Source of the DNA: Mariniphaga sediminis
GTDB taxonomy: Bacteria > Bacteroidota > Bacteroidia > Bacteroidales > Prolixibacteraceae
DNA length: 64,000 nucleotides
Assembly: GCF_003573545.1 (NCBI RefSeq)
Contig: NZ_QWET01000020.1
Coordinates: 21,437-85,436, forward strand
Direction of reading: 5' to 3'
Below are positions 36,049 through 44,389 of this stretch, one piece after another. The first letter of the stretch is position 1, and each line of letters opens with the position of its first letter. The notes beneath the pieces are model-generated. The model searched no databases. It saw only the letters and a list, made by a program, of their open reading frames with translations, and had not been told where the DNA came from. The translations under genes and the position numbers were made by a program.

Positions 36049-37023
36049 ATGAAGTTTTTACCTCAAGTTACCTTACTCGTGTTGCTTTCAGTTTTATTTG
36101 TTCAACCTGCGCATGGACAACGATTTTTGAAAAAACTCCAGGAAAAAGTTCAGGAGAAAGTGGAAGAGAAAGTGGAAAAACGTGTAGAAGAAAAAACAGA
36201 TGAAGCCATTGATAAGCAACTCGATAAAATTGAAGAATCACTCGAAAGTGAGGAACCGGAAAGTACATCTGACGGTTCAGGCAGCGATGCCCGCAGCGAG
36301 CAACGTATGCAGAATATCCTAAAAGGAATAGGAATGTCAGGCGAACCGGTACCGGTTGCTGACAGTTACCGTTTCGACCACCTGATTCAGATGCACATTG
36401 AATCATATAACAGAAACGGAAAGAAAGAGAGTGAGGGAGAATTTATCACCCATTTCAGCCCCGATTCGAGAAGCATGGCCTACCAAATGGTTTCAGGCGA
36501 TATAGGAAAGCCCGGGCAGGGAATGTTTATTATTGATGCTGAAAATGGCGCAACCATTATTCTGAGTGAAGAAAAGGGAGAAAAAACAGGTATTGTTTAT
36601 GGTATGGGGGCCTTCTTCTCTTCGGTTGGTGAAACCTATGAGGAGGAGATTTTGGAAGAAACACCGGATGCATACATTGCCAATCCCAATGTGACCAAAA
36701 CGGGACGTACAAAAACCATTGCAGGGTACAAATGTGAAGAGTACAAATACAGCGATGAAGAGTCCGAATCGGAAATATGGATCACCAAGGATCTGAAATT
36801 GAATACCCGGGATTTTTTCAGTACACTGTTTAAAACCAGTCTTTACTCTCACGGTATTCCCTGGGGTTATATGATGGAGGCCACTACCACCGATAAGCAA
36901 ACCGGGGAAAAATCGATTATGCAGGTAACCCGTGTTGATGCCAATTCCAACACCCGTTTTTCAATGGCTGATTATAAAGTCACTAACCTGGGGTCGTTTC
37001 AGATGCCTGCCAATGAGGAATAA
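36049..37023 (+). CDS. DUF4412-domain exported protein
   Basis: A 324-residue secreted or periplasmic protein with a signal peptide (1-23, ending AHGQ). A charged, repetitive coiled-coil segment (about 26-75, KLQEKVQEKVEEKVEKRVEE) precedes a beta-rich domain at about 100-310 that resembles DUF4412 (KTIAGYKCEEYKYSDEESESEIWITKDL). The function of the family is unknown; members are common in Bacteroidota envelopes. Overlaps the next gene by 11 bases, so it is probably co-transcribed. TAAATTTG at 36002-36009 may be its -7 box. Confidence 0.8.
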   Translation: MKFLPQVTLLVLLSVLFVQPAHGQRFLKKLQEKVQEKVEEKVEKRVEEKTDEAIDKQLDKIEESLESEEPESTSDGSGSDARSEQRMQNILKGIGMSGEPVPVADSYRFDHLIQMHIESYNRNGKKESEGEFITHFSPDSRSMAYQMVSGDIGKPGQGMFIIDAENGATIILSEEKGEKTGIVYGMGAFFSSVGETYEEEILEETPDAYIANPNVTKTGRTKTIAGYKCEEYKYSDEESESEIWITKDLKLNTRDFFSTLFKTSLYSHGIPWGYMMEATTTDKQTGEKSIMQVTRVDANSNTRFSMADYKVTNLGSFQMPANEE

Positions 37024-37906
37024 ATATAAGCTAACTGTCATTCTTTTATTGCTAATTACATTTACACCGGGCATATCCTTCGGGCAAATACATTTTGGGG
37101 TATTTGCCGACTGCCAGTTTTGTGACTGCAAAACAGAAGGATCCCGATATTATCGTGATTCCTCAGGAAAACTGGCAGATTGTATTGCCCACTTCAACAA
37201 AAACAAACAACTCGGATTTGTTGTCAACCTGGGCGATCTTATCGATCGTGATTTTGAAAGTTATACCCTGCTGGAACCTGTTTTGAAACAAATAGAAAAA
37301 CCATTGTTTCATGTGCCCGGCAATCATGATCTGGAGGTAGAGCCGGCACTTCGCAGCCAGGTTCCTAAGGAGCTTGGCCTCGCAGAAATGTATCATTCAT
37401 TCCAAAAGGAAAATTGGCATTTTGTTTTTCTCAATGGAAACGACATCTCTTTTCTTTCTTCTGATCCGGATGTGGTAAAGAAGGCAGAAAAGATAACTAC
37501 CCGGTTGAAAGCTGAAGGTAAGCCTAACTACCATCCCTGGAACGGTGGGTTGGGACAAAAACAACTGGAATGGCTGGAAAATCAGTTGCAGGAGGCAGAA
37601 AACAACAAACTGAAGGTAGCCGTTTTTTGCCACTACCCTCTCCTTCCGCTGGAATCTCACACATTGTGGAACCAGGAAGAAACACTGGCGTTACTCGAAA
37701 AATATTCCTGTGTGAAACTCTGGTTAAACGGGCACAACCATACCGGGAATTATGCTTTTCATCATGGGATTCATTTCGTAAATCTCAAGGGGATGGTGGA
37801 AACCAAATCAGAAAATGCCTTTGCTGAAATTGTCCTTTCTTCCGGTGCCATTGAAATTAAAGGATATGGAAGGGAAGAAAGCCGCAAGCTGCCCGTGCAG
37901 CAGTGA
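37013..37906 (+). CDS. Exported metallophosphoesterase, ADPRM-like
   Basis: With ATG at 37013 it has 297 residues and a signal peptide (ends near GISFGQ); the open frame reaches back to 36932 inside the upstream gene. The calcineurin-like motifs are GVFADCQFCD (DxQ rather than DxH), NLGDLIDRD, GNHDLE, CHYPLLPLESH and GHNHTGN. The GVxADxQ plus RYYRDS pattern is that of Mn2+-dependent ADP-ribose/CDP-alcohol diphosphatases. An exported member would act on extracytoplasmic nucleotides or phospho-alcohols; the substrate is inferred by family. Confidence 0.85.
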   Translation: MRNKYKLTVILLLLITFTPGISFGQIHFGVFADCQFCDCKTEGSRYYRDSSGKLADCIAHFNKNKQLGFVVNLGDLIDRDFESYTLLEPVLKQIEKPLFHVPGNHDLEVEPALRSQVPKELGLAEMYHSFQKENWHFVFLNGNDISFLSSDPDVVKKAEKITTRLKAEGKPNYHPWNGGLGQKQLEWLENQLQEAENNKLKVAVFCHYPLLPLESHTLWNQEETLALLEKYSCVKLWLNGHNHTGNYAFHHGIHFVNLKGMVETKSENAFAEIVLSSGAIEIKGYGREESRKLPVQQ

Positions 37907-37922
37907 ATAGTGAGGAAGCTGC

Positions 37923-38819
37923 TCAGGCGCCAATAACCATCAGGGCAGCAGGGATAATTTCAGCCTCTACTAATTCCGTTTTGGGAAGTACCTCACCGTC
38001 TACCTGAAACTCCTGAGGGTCTAGCAGCGTAATCCGGGCCTCTGACGCAGAATATACCCTTATGTATTTCATTTTATGAAGCTTTCCGGTAAAAAAAGCA
38101 TAGATAAAAGTGGCAACAAACCACCAGGGATAGGGCCGGATGATAATGATTTCGAACTTTCCGTCATTTAGCTTTCCTGTTGGATTAATAATTGCGCCGG
38201 TACCAAAACTTTTTGCATTGGCAATTACGACCATCTCAGCCTTCATTTTTTTACGGCGATGCCCCGGAACCTGGATATAGAATGAAAATGACGTTTTCCC
38301 TTCCGACAACTCTTTGAAAAGCTGTTTCCCGTAACCCAACATTCCTTTGGACCCCTCTTTTTCAAAGCGCTTTACAATGCGGGCATTCAAGCCGATGTCT
38401 CCCAAATGCAGACAGTAATGTTTGCCATTCATTTTTATCACATCTACCGGATTCGCCGCATCCTGAAGGTTTTTCTTCAGGGCTGCTTCAAAATTTTCCG
38501 GGATCCCCAGGTTGTATGCCAGTCCATTGGCCGATCCCGCAGGAATAATACCTAACCTGATGTCACTCCCAATAAGTATTTTGGCGACCATATTAACCGT
38601 TCCGTCGCCTCCCACGGCAATAATAGTATGAGGCTGAAATTTTTCCAGGTATCGTTTGACCTCTTTTTCATCTTCTTTCCCGGTTGTCCGATAAACAGCA
38701 TATTCAAACCCCATTTCTTCCGAAAAGCGAGTCAACATAGAATTTACATCCCCCCTTTCTCCCTTTCCCGAGGAGGGATTAATCACAAATAAAATTCTGC
38801 TTTTCAAGATGGTATTCAA
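37923..38819 (-). CDS. Diacylglycerol/lipid kinase (YegS/BmrU/DgkA-like)
   Basis: A 298-residue DAGK-catalytic-domain protein. It has the N-terminal strand FVINPSSGKG, the nucleotide loop VGGDGTVNMVAKIL and PAGSANGLAYNLGIP, followed by the beta-rich C-terminal domain (about 130-298). It phosphorylates diacylglycerol or a sphingoid base. The frame starts with TTG at 38819, 7 bases after the SDR stop; a second TTG at 38807 is also possible. Probably co-transcribed with the SDR gene. Confidence 0.9.
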   Translation of the reverse strand: MNTILKSRILFVINPSSGKGERGDVNSMLTRFSEEMGFEYAVYRTTGKEDEKEVKRYLEKFQPHTIIAVGGDGTVNMVAKILIGSDIRLGIIPAGSANGLAYNLGIPENFEAALKKNLQDAANPVDVIKMNGKHYCLHLGDIGLNARIVKRFEKEGSKGMLGYGKQLFKELSEGKTSFSFYIQVPGHRRKKMKAEMVVIANAKSFGTGAIINPTGKLNDGKFEIIIIRPYPWWFVATFIYAFFTGKLHKMKYIRVYSASEARITLLDPQEFQVDGEVLPKTELVEAEIIPAALMVIGA

Positions 38820-38825
38820 TGGAAT

Positions 38826-39536
38826 TTATTTTAATTTTCTGACATCCAAAAAGATTCCGCTCTCCTCTTTTTTTGCCATTTCTATAGCGGATGAAAATAG
38901 AACAGCAGCTTCTCCGGGTGTTGGCATCCCCGGGGTTCCTTTGGCTTGTTTTAACCGTTGAACGACAGGATACTTTTCGTTGTCTTCCAGAGAATAAATA
39001 TAATCCTGCATACCGGTATCGACAAGCCCGGGCGCCAAAGCGCAAAAATGGGTTTCTGTAAATTCTTTTGCATACAAACTGATAAGCATATTCAGAGCCG
39101 CCTTCGAAATCGAATAAGCATTCCACCCCCGCGCACCGCTGACAGAAGCGCCGGAGGAAACAGCCACTACCTGCCCTATTTTTTTCACCGAATTAAAAAG
39201 GGTATCGATTAAAATTTTATTGGCCCACACATTTACGTCCATTACCTTTTTAATCTCTTCCAGGCTTGTATCTTTCAAATCCTTTATCCCGTTTAAAATC
39301 CCTGCATTCAGTATCACCAGATCAAGGTTTTCAACTTCTTTCAGAAAAGAAAAAAGATTGGTTTCAACCTCGTTAAAATTGGAAATGTCCTGAACCAGAA
39401 AATCAAAATTGGGAAAAGCATTCAAATCCGGATTTATTTTTCTGCTTATACCGAATACAGAATGCCTGTTCTCAAGGTAATGTTTTGCGAGACCAAACCC
39501 CAGTCCTGAACTGGTTCCTGTAATAAATATGTTCAT
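38826..39536 (-). CDS. Short-chain dehydrogenase/reductase (SDR)
   Basis: A 236-residue classical SDR. It has the dinucleotide-binding TGTSSGLGFG at residues 7-16, LVILNAGIL (NAG), the catalytic Ser in VAVSSGASVSG and the YxxxK pair in YSISKAALN. It oxidises or reduces an alcohol/ketone with NAD(P)H; the substrate is unknown. Located upstream of the lipid kinase gene, so a lipid-linked role is possible but unproven. Confidence 0.92.
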   Translation of the reverse strand: MNIFITGTSSGLGFGLAKHYLENRHSVFGISRKINPDLNAFPNFDFLVQDISNFNEVETNLFSFLKEVENLDLVILNAGILNGIKDLKDTSLEEIKKVMDVNVWANKILIDTLFNSVKKIGQVVAVSSGASVSGARGWNAYSISKAALNMLISLYAKEFTETHFCALAPGLVDTGMQDYIYSLEDNEKYPVVQRLKQAKGTPGMPTPGEAAVLFSSAIEMAKKEESGIFLDVRKLK

Positions 39537-39703
39537 TTTTCAGACTTTATTCGTTGCTTACTCAACCTCTCAGTAAAAAAATTGTTTACTACCAATTTTC
39601 AAAAATAATGAATCTCGTTATCTTTATTACTTTCACTGATGCATTAAACGAAACAGCACAGGATTGTTAAACCGGTAAAACAGATAGATTTGAAAAAAAT
39701 GAG

Positions 39704-40798
39704 ATGAAGTATTTCAAACCCTTTATAAAAGGAATCAGGAAGCCATTCAAGCTTTTAAAAGTTTTTCTGAAACAAAAGGCCGGGTGGCTGGATAAGCCTA
39801 TCATTGTTCCCTATAACGGATATGGAAACGAAACCGATATATTTATTCAGGGAATGGTAATAGAAGACAAAGGTTTGTCGAAACCAAAAGATAAACACCG
39901 GGTTTGGAAAAATATGCTGGCTACCATAAAACGGTTCTCTGGTGATGAAATCCCCGGGGTTACTGTGAGAGCTAAATTTTTGGACACCACCCAAACCACA
40001 ACAACCGATGATTGGGGATTTTTTTTCTTCCATTTTCATTTCGAAAATAAAACAGAGAGTTTACAAAGAAAAAAATGGCACCCCGTTCATTTCACACTGT
40101 TGGATGAAATTGTTGAAAATCAGTCTCCCATTCATGCAACCGGTCAAGTGCAGATTGTTTCCTGCCACCAGAAGCTAATAGTGGTTTCCGACATTGATGA
40201 TACGGTACTGATTTCACACTCTACCCAAACTCTAAAAAAGCTGAAACTCATGCTTTTTAAAAATGCTTTCACACGATCACCGTTTCCCGGGATTTCGAAA
40301 TTTTATAATGCATTGGCAGAAGGAAAAGATAATCAGGTAAGTAACCCGTTTTTTTATGTTTCAAGCAGCGAATGGAACTTGTACGATCTGCTGGAAGATT
40401 TTTTTCATTTCAATCATATTCCCAAAGGGGTTTTTATGCTGAGAAAATTAAAAACAAGTGTCTTTAAATTCTGGAAATCGGGAGGGGGAAATCATGAGAG
40501 TAAATTTGAAAAAATTGAATCGTTACTTCGTTTCTATCCGAAACAAAAATTTATTCTAATAGGCGACAGTGGTCAGCGGGACCCTGAAATCTATGCCAGG
40601 TTGGCGCTTGAGTTTCCGGGACGGGTTGATACTATTTTTATTCGCAGAATCCGTTCTCGCACCTTCCCCGGAGGAGATAAAAAAATTAAGGGTAAACTGG
40701 CTCAGGTGAATACCGGTTATTTTGAAGTAAAATCGACCCATGAAGCGGCACTGATTGCTGCCGGAAAAGGCTACATCCATAACAGCTACTTTACTTAA
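39704..40798 (+). CDS. App1-like phosphatidate phosphatase (DUF2183)
   Basis: A 364-residue protein. The C-terminal half (about 155-345) is a DUF2183/APP1 domain with the HAD-like DxDxT signature SDIDDTVLIS, FYVSSSEWNLYDLLEDF, ILIGDSGQRDPEIYARLA. The N-terminal part (about 25-140) is a beta domain of unknown role. In yeast App1 dephosphorylates phosphatidic acid; bacterial members are mostly uncharacterised. It ends tail-to-tail with the small gene at 40795. Confidence 0.88.
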   Translation: MKYFKPFIKGIRKPFKLLKVFLKQKAGWLDKPIIVPYNGYGNETDIFIQGMVIEDKGLSKPKDKHRVWKNMLATIKRFSGDEIPGVTVRAKFLDTTQTTTTDDWGFFFFHFHFENKTESLQRKKWHPVHFTLLDEIVENQSPIHATGQVQIVSCHQKLIVVSDIDDTVLISHSTQTLKKLKLMLFKNAFTRSPFPGISKFYNALAEGKDNQVSNPFFYVSSSEWNLYDLLEDFFHFNHIPKGVFMLRKLKTSVFKFWKSGGGNHESKFEKIESLLRFYPKQKFILIGDSGQRDPEIYARLALEFPGRVDTIFIRRIRSRTFPGGDKKIKGKLAQVNTGYFEVKSTHEAALIAAGKGYIHNSYFT

Positions 40799-40995
40799 AG
40801 AGTTTGCCAACGCGTTGTGCTTCTGTAATTCACAACATATTCTTCCACTGGCACTTCTTCCAATCGGCTTTCCTCAAGTAGACTTTTCTCCAATACCTCC
40901 TGGCATTCCTGAGCAATGTCAGTCTTTGCTGAATTAAGGAATTTTTTCTTTATTAGAAATTCCAAACAGTTCATTATTTTTTTAAGTGCTTTCAT
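40795..40995 (-). CDS. Small hypothetical protein (66 aa)
   Basis: 66 residues: a cationic hydrophobic helix (KKIMNCLEFLIKKKFL) followed by a glutamate-rich middle (about 28-50) and a polar end. No family recognised. It lies directly upstream of rex (20 bases from its end to the rex stop at the other side) on the opposite reading direction of App1, overlapping the App1 stop by 4 bases. Likely real but weakly supported. Confidence 0.5.
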   Translation of the reverse strand: MKALKKIMNCLEFLIKKKFLNSAKTDIAQECQEVLEKSLLEESRLEEVPVEEYVVNYRSTTRWQTL

Positions 40996-41014
40996 TTTTT
41001 TACGGTTTTAACGG

Positions 41015-41668
41015 TTATTTTTCTGCATCGTTTAATCGCCTTAGTAACACGGCGGCATAAGAGCTCATTGAAGTATTTTGTACGATAATTTCTTCCGGTA
41101 AACTAAGCTTGGCTGAAGTAAAATTCCAGATCGCTTTAATTCCACAGTTTACCAGATCCTCTGCAACATCTTGTGCAACATGATTGGGAGTGGTAAGTAT
41201 TCCGATTTTTACGTTAAGCCGATCATAAAGGCTAAACAATTTGTTGTATTCCAAAATGTGAATTCCCCCGATTGTTTGGCCAATTTTTTTGGAGTCCACG
41301 TCGAAAGCAGCGAGAATTCTCAAACCAAGTGACTGGTGTTCCTGGTAAGCCATTAAAGCCGCCCCCAGGTTACCTGCCCCAACCAGAAAGGCTTCATTTA
41401 TCCTGTTAAATCCCAAAAAATCTTCCAGGGCATGAATCAACTCGTAGGTATTGTATCCCACCCGCGGTTTTCCTTTAACGCCTGTAACAGCCAGGTCTTT
41501 TACAACCTGTGTAGGATCACAGCCAAGATCTTTGCCAATGGTTGGCGCTGAAATATTGATGGTTCCTTCTTCTTTGACCTGCTCAAGGTAATACAAATAA
41601 CCAGGCAACCGTTTCAATGTTGGTTCCGGCACCCGGTCTTTCGTTTTGTATTTCCCTGTTTCGCTCAT
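41015..41668 (-). CDS. rex: Redox-sensing transcriptional repressor Rex
   Basis: A 217-residue Rex. N-terminal winged helix (TLKRLPGYLYYLEQVKEEG, INISAPTIGKDLGCDPTQVVKDL), then a Rossmann domain with VGAGNLGAALMAY binding NADH/NAD+ and the C-terminal domain-swapped helix. Rex represses fermentation and respiration genes when the NADH/NAD+ ratio is low. No clear Rex operator (TTGTGAA-N4-TTCACAA type) was found in its own upstream region. Confidence 0.95.
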   Translation of the reverse strand: MSETGKYKTKDRVPEPTLKRLPGYLYYLEQVKEEGTINISAPTIGKDLGCDPTQVVKDLAVTGVKGKPRVGYNTYELIHALEDFLGFNRINEAFLVGAGNLGAALMAYQEHQSLGLRILAAFDVDSKKIGQTIGGIHILEYNKLFSLYDRLNVKIGILTTPNHVAQDVAEDLVNCGIKAIWNFTSAKLSLPEEIIVQNTSMSSYAAVLLRRLNDAEK

Positions 41669-41777
41669 TTAAAGTGATTTTTTTTTAATCCACTTCAAAT
41701 ATAAAAACTAAAACATTAAAGAAATAATTCTTTATTAAAAAGATGTATTTGTTAACTGTAATTTAAAACTGCATCGG

Positions 41778-42344
41778 TTACTTCCTCTGTTTCACCCAAA
41801 TGAGTTTATCGGTATTATAACCTCGTTGTGCTGCTAATGCAAGAATATGATCCAATGTTTCCTGCTCCGGAGCCGGTATGCGGCTTAAAATCCAGAGGTA
41901 CTTGTCTGACGAACTGCCAATGAGTGCCCACTGGTAATCTTCATCCAGTTCGAGAATAAAATAGTCAGCATAAAATATCCAGAAAAAGGAAACTTTAAGT
42001 TTGCCCGGATCATCCGGATTGGGTTGTTTGGCCTTACCTTCAGCCTGCTTAAATTCGCCGTCGAGACTATCTTTGTATCCGGCATTTACCACTTTAATTT
42101 TCCCGTCAGGACGTAATGAATAATTTGCCGTTACTCCCACCAGGTTACGTTCAAACGAGTGGTCAAAACGGGCAATTTCATACCAGGTCCCCATATACCT
42201 TTCCAGATCGAGATGTTCAATGGTTGAAAAATTTATTTTCTTCTCTTCCTGTGAGTGACAACCTTTCATTCCTATCAAAAGTACAAAAGAAATTGCCAGC
42301 GCCTTTTTAAAAGTAAAAACTGCCATGGTTTTTTTGATTCTCAT
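41778..42344 (-). CDS. Bacterial lipocalin (Blc-like) lipoprotein
   Basis: With ATG at 42344 it has 188 residues; an in-frame TTG at 42359 is less likely. A signal peptide leads to a lipobox-like MKGC, then the lipocalin barrel with GTWYEIARFDHSFERN (motif 1, GxW), VVNAGY, ALIGSSSDKYLWILSR (motif 3). Blc binds lysophospholipid or fatty acids in the outer membrane. 18 bases after the Gfo/Idh gene, so co-transcribed. Confidence 0.93.
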   Translation of the reverse strand: MRIKKTMAVFTFKKALAISFVLLIGMKGCHSQEEKKINFSTIEHLDLERYMGTWYEIARFDHSFERNLVGVTANYSLRPDGKIKVVNAGYKDSLDGEFKQAEGKAKQPNPDDPGKLKVSFFWIFYADYFILELDEDYQWALIGSSSDKYLWILSRIPAPEQETLDHILALAAQRGYNTDKLIWVKQRK

Positions 42345-42361
42345 TTTACATTGAGGCAATA

Positions 42362-43366
42362 CTAAAAAAACATTTTTTTATCGTGCTCCGGAAAAAATAT
42401 TCCTGCGTCAATACGCACCCGGTCCAGGGTCTCAATCAGGTCAAGGCTCATTTGCCAGGTCATTTTATCACTTTCAATTTTGCCTGCGTCGAGGCATTCC
42501 ATCACATGAGCCGCCTCATATTGGTAGCCTGTTCCTTCTTTGTGTTCAGAGGGGAAGGTTTCCATTTCACCCCCGGCTTTCCAAACCGTAATATGGGTAG
42601 GAACAAACCATCGCGCGTTCAGAATGAGGTACCCTTTCTCGCACAAGTACTCTGTTTGGGTAGGCGAAAAACCGGCAAAACTCGAGGTAAGACTTGCCAT
42701 TTCTCCGTCTTTATATTTAAAAATCATGTTAACCGTTTCTTCGGAACCAGTGGGACTAAAGTCGGCAAATGTTTTAATCTTTTCCGGTTTACCCAGGGAG
42801 GTAAGGGCAGCAAAAACCGGGTAAATTCCAATATCAAGCAACGACCCTCCCCCCAAAGAAATATTGTATAATCTTTTTTCCAGATCGTAAGGTGCATTAA
42901 AGGCGAAGTCAGAACGTACGATTTTTAATTTACCCAATTCGCCGGATTGAATAATCTCCATCGCCTTTCTAAAACTTGGCTGAAACATGGTCCAGAAAGC
43001 TTCCATCAAAAAGGTATTGTTCTTTTGGGCACAGGCAATCATTTCCTCTGCTTCCCTTTTGTTAATGGCAAACGCCTTTTCACATAAAACCGCTTTTTTA
43101 TTGTTCAGGCAGAGCATGGTGTGCTCGTAATGATGAGAGTGTGGCGTAGCAACATAAACCACATCCACATTGGGGTCGGATACCATCTCTTCATAACTTC
43201 CGTAAGCATTTTCAAAACCAAGTTCTTCTGCAAACTGCTCTGCTTTTTTCAGGTCGCGTGATGCCGCTGCATAGAGTCTGGCATTCGACAATAATTTCAG
43301 GTCGTTACTAAACTTCCGTGCAATCTTTCCACAGCCCAAAACGGCCCAATTGTATGTTTTTTTCAT
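42362..43366 (-). CDS. Gfo/Idh/MocA-family oxidoreductase
   Basis: With ATG at 43366 it has 334 residues (the frame extends to TTG 43384). The Rossmann domain has WAVLGCGKIARKFS; CEKAFAINKREAEEM is the cofactor-site EKP-like motif (EKA here), and GGGSLLDIGIYPVF the active-site region with D and Y-like residues. It oxidises or reduces a sugar or inositol-like substrate with NAD(P). Relatives include trans-1,2-dihydrobenzene-1,2-diol dehydrogenase. Substrate unknown. Confidence 0.9.
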   Translation of the reverse strand: MKKTYNWAVLGCGKIARKFSNDLKLLSNARLYAAASRDLKKAEQFAEELGFENAYGSYEEMVSDPNVDVVYVATPHSHHYEHTMLCLNNKKAVLCEKAFAINKREAEEMIACAQKNNTFLMEAFWTMFQPSFRKAMEIIQSGELGKLKIVRSDFAFNAPYDLEKRLYNISLGGGSLLDIGIYPVFAALTSLGKPEKIKTFADFSPTGSEETVNMIFKYKDGEMASLTSSFAGFSPTQTEYLCEKGYLILNARWFVPTHITVWKAGGEMETFPSEHKEGTGYQYEAAHVMECLDAGKIESDKMTWQMSLDLIETLDRVRIDAGIFFPEHDKKMFF

Positions 43367-43449
43367 GAAAATTATTTTTTCCAAATTTAATCATCCTTCC
43401 ACAAGAGCCCATCATTTGCCGCATAAAATTATGATATCCTTTTATTTTA

Positions 43450-43457
43450 TATTTTTG
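43450..43457 (+). promoter_or_regulatory. -7 box upstream of the ATP-cone nuclease
   Basis: TATTTTTG matches TAnnTTTG, 16 bases before the ATG. No -33 TTG at normal spacing. Confidence 0.4.
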
Positions 43458-43473
43458 ACAAAAACAGAAATTT

Positions 43474-44319
43474 ATGGCCGGAAAAGAAAATTCAACCCTC
43501 CTCATAAAAAAAGCATCGGGAGAAGAAGAACCTTTCAGAGTTGAAAAACTGAAAGAATCGTTGCGCAGGGCAGGCGCAGGGGAAGAAACAATTGATCAGG
43601 TGACTGATGATATTGGCTCCTGGATATACGACGGCATTACGACTCAAAAAATATACTCCCGGGCTTTTGCGCTGTTGCGGAAGAAGAAAAAACATGTGGC
43701 ATCGCGCTACAAACTCAAAAAAGCCATTATGGAGCTTGGCCCTACCGGCTATCCTTTTGAACATTTTATTGGCAAAATTCTGGAACTCCAGGGGTATTCA
43801 ACCGAAGTAGGACAGATAGTGGAAGGTTTATGTATTACCCATGAAGTGGATGTGGTGGCGACACGCGGTAAGCAACAATACATCGTAGAATGCAAGTATG
43901 GCCAGAGCCCGGGAAAAACGGTGAGCGTGCAGGTTCCGCTTTACATTCGTTCACGGGTGGATGACATTATAAAAAAACGAAGTGAAAATGCAGAATATAA
44001 CGGATTTTCTTTCTACGGCTGGGTGGTCACTAACACCCGCTTTACATCGGATGCCATTGACTATGGAAAATGCTGCGGGTTACATCTGCTAAGCTGGGAT
44101 TTTCCCCATGGCAACGGATTGAAGGACATTATCGACCGGGAAAAAATCTATCCAATTACTGTGTTGAATAACCTCACCAAAAATCAGAAGCAGGAACTGA
44201 TGGAGCAGGGAATCGTGGTATGCCGGCAAATACAGGACAAACCGGAAATCCTGGATCCTCTTCAATTGGGGAAAAAGCAGCTGAGGGACTTAATGATTGA
44301 ACTGGAGGAAATTTTGTAG
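43474..44319 (+). CDS. ATP-cone domain fused to Mrr-like restriction endonuclease domain
   Basis: A 281-residue two-domain protein. Residues about 8-90 form an ATP-cone (LIKKASGEEEPFRVEKLKESLRRAG), the dATP/ATP-sensing module of ribonucleotide reductase and NrdR. Residues about 95-225 are a PD-(D/E)xK nuclease of the Mrr type (HEVDVVATRGKQQYIVECKYG: D, E and K catalytic residues). The C-terminal part is helical. It should be a nuclease controlled by nucleotide state. Its neighbour is a Pif1-type helicase 70 bases downstream on the same strand, so the two may work together. Confidence 0.88.
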   Translation: MAGKENSTLLIKKASGEEEPFRVEKLKESLRRAGAGEETIDQVTDDIGSWIYDGITTQKIYSRAFALLRKKKKHVASRYKLKKAIMELGPTGYPFEHFIGKILELQGYSTEVGQIVEGLCITHEVDVVATRGKQQYIVECKYGQSPGKTVSVQVPLYIRSRVDDIIKKRSENAEYNGFSFYGWVVTNTRFTSDAIDYGKCCGLHLLSWDFPHGNGLKDIIDREKIYPITVLNNLTKNQKQELMEQGIVVCRQIQDKPEILDPLQLGKKQLRDLMIELEEIL

Positions 44320-44389
44320 GCTGGTTGTTTGTGAAATTTATTCTACATAAGTAACTTCGGACCACAAAAACAAGCAAAGGAGTATTGCC

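Noticed and set aside
41669..41777. Rex operator upstream of rex (TTGTTAA near 41749)
   Set aside because: Only one half-site matches; the second half (TTAACAA) is missing.
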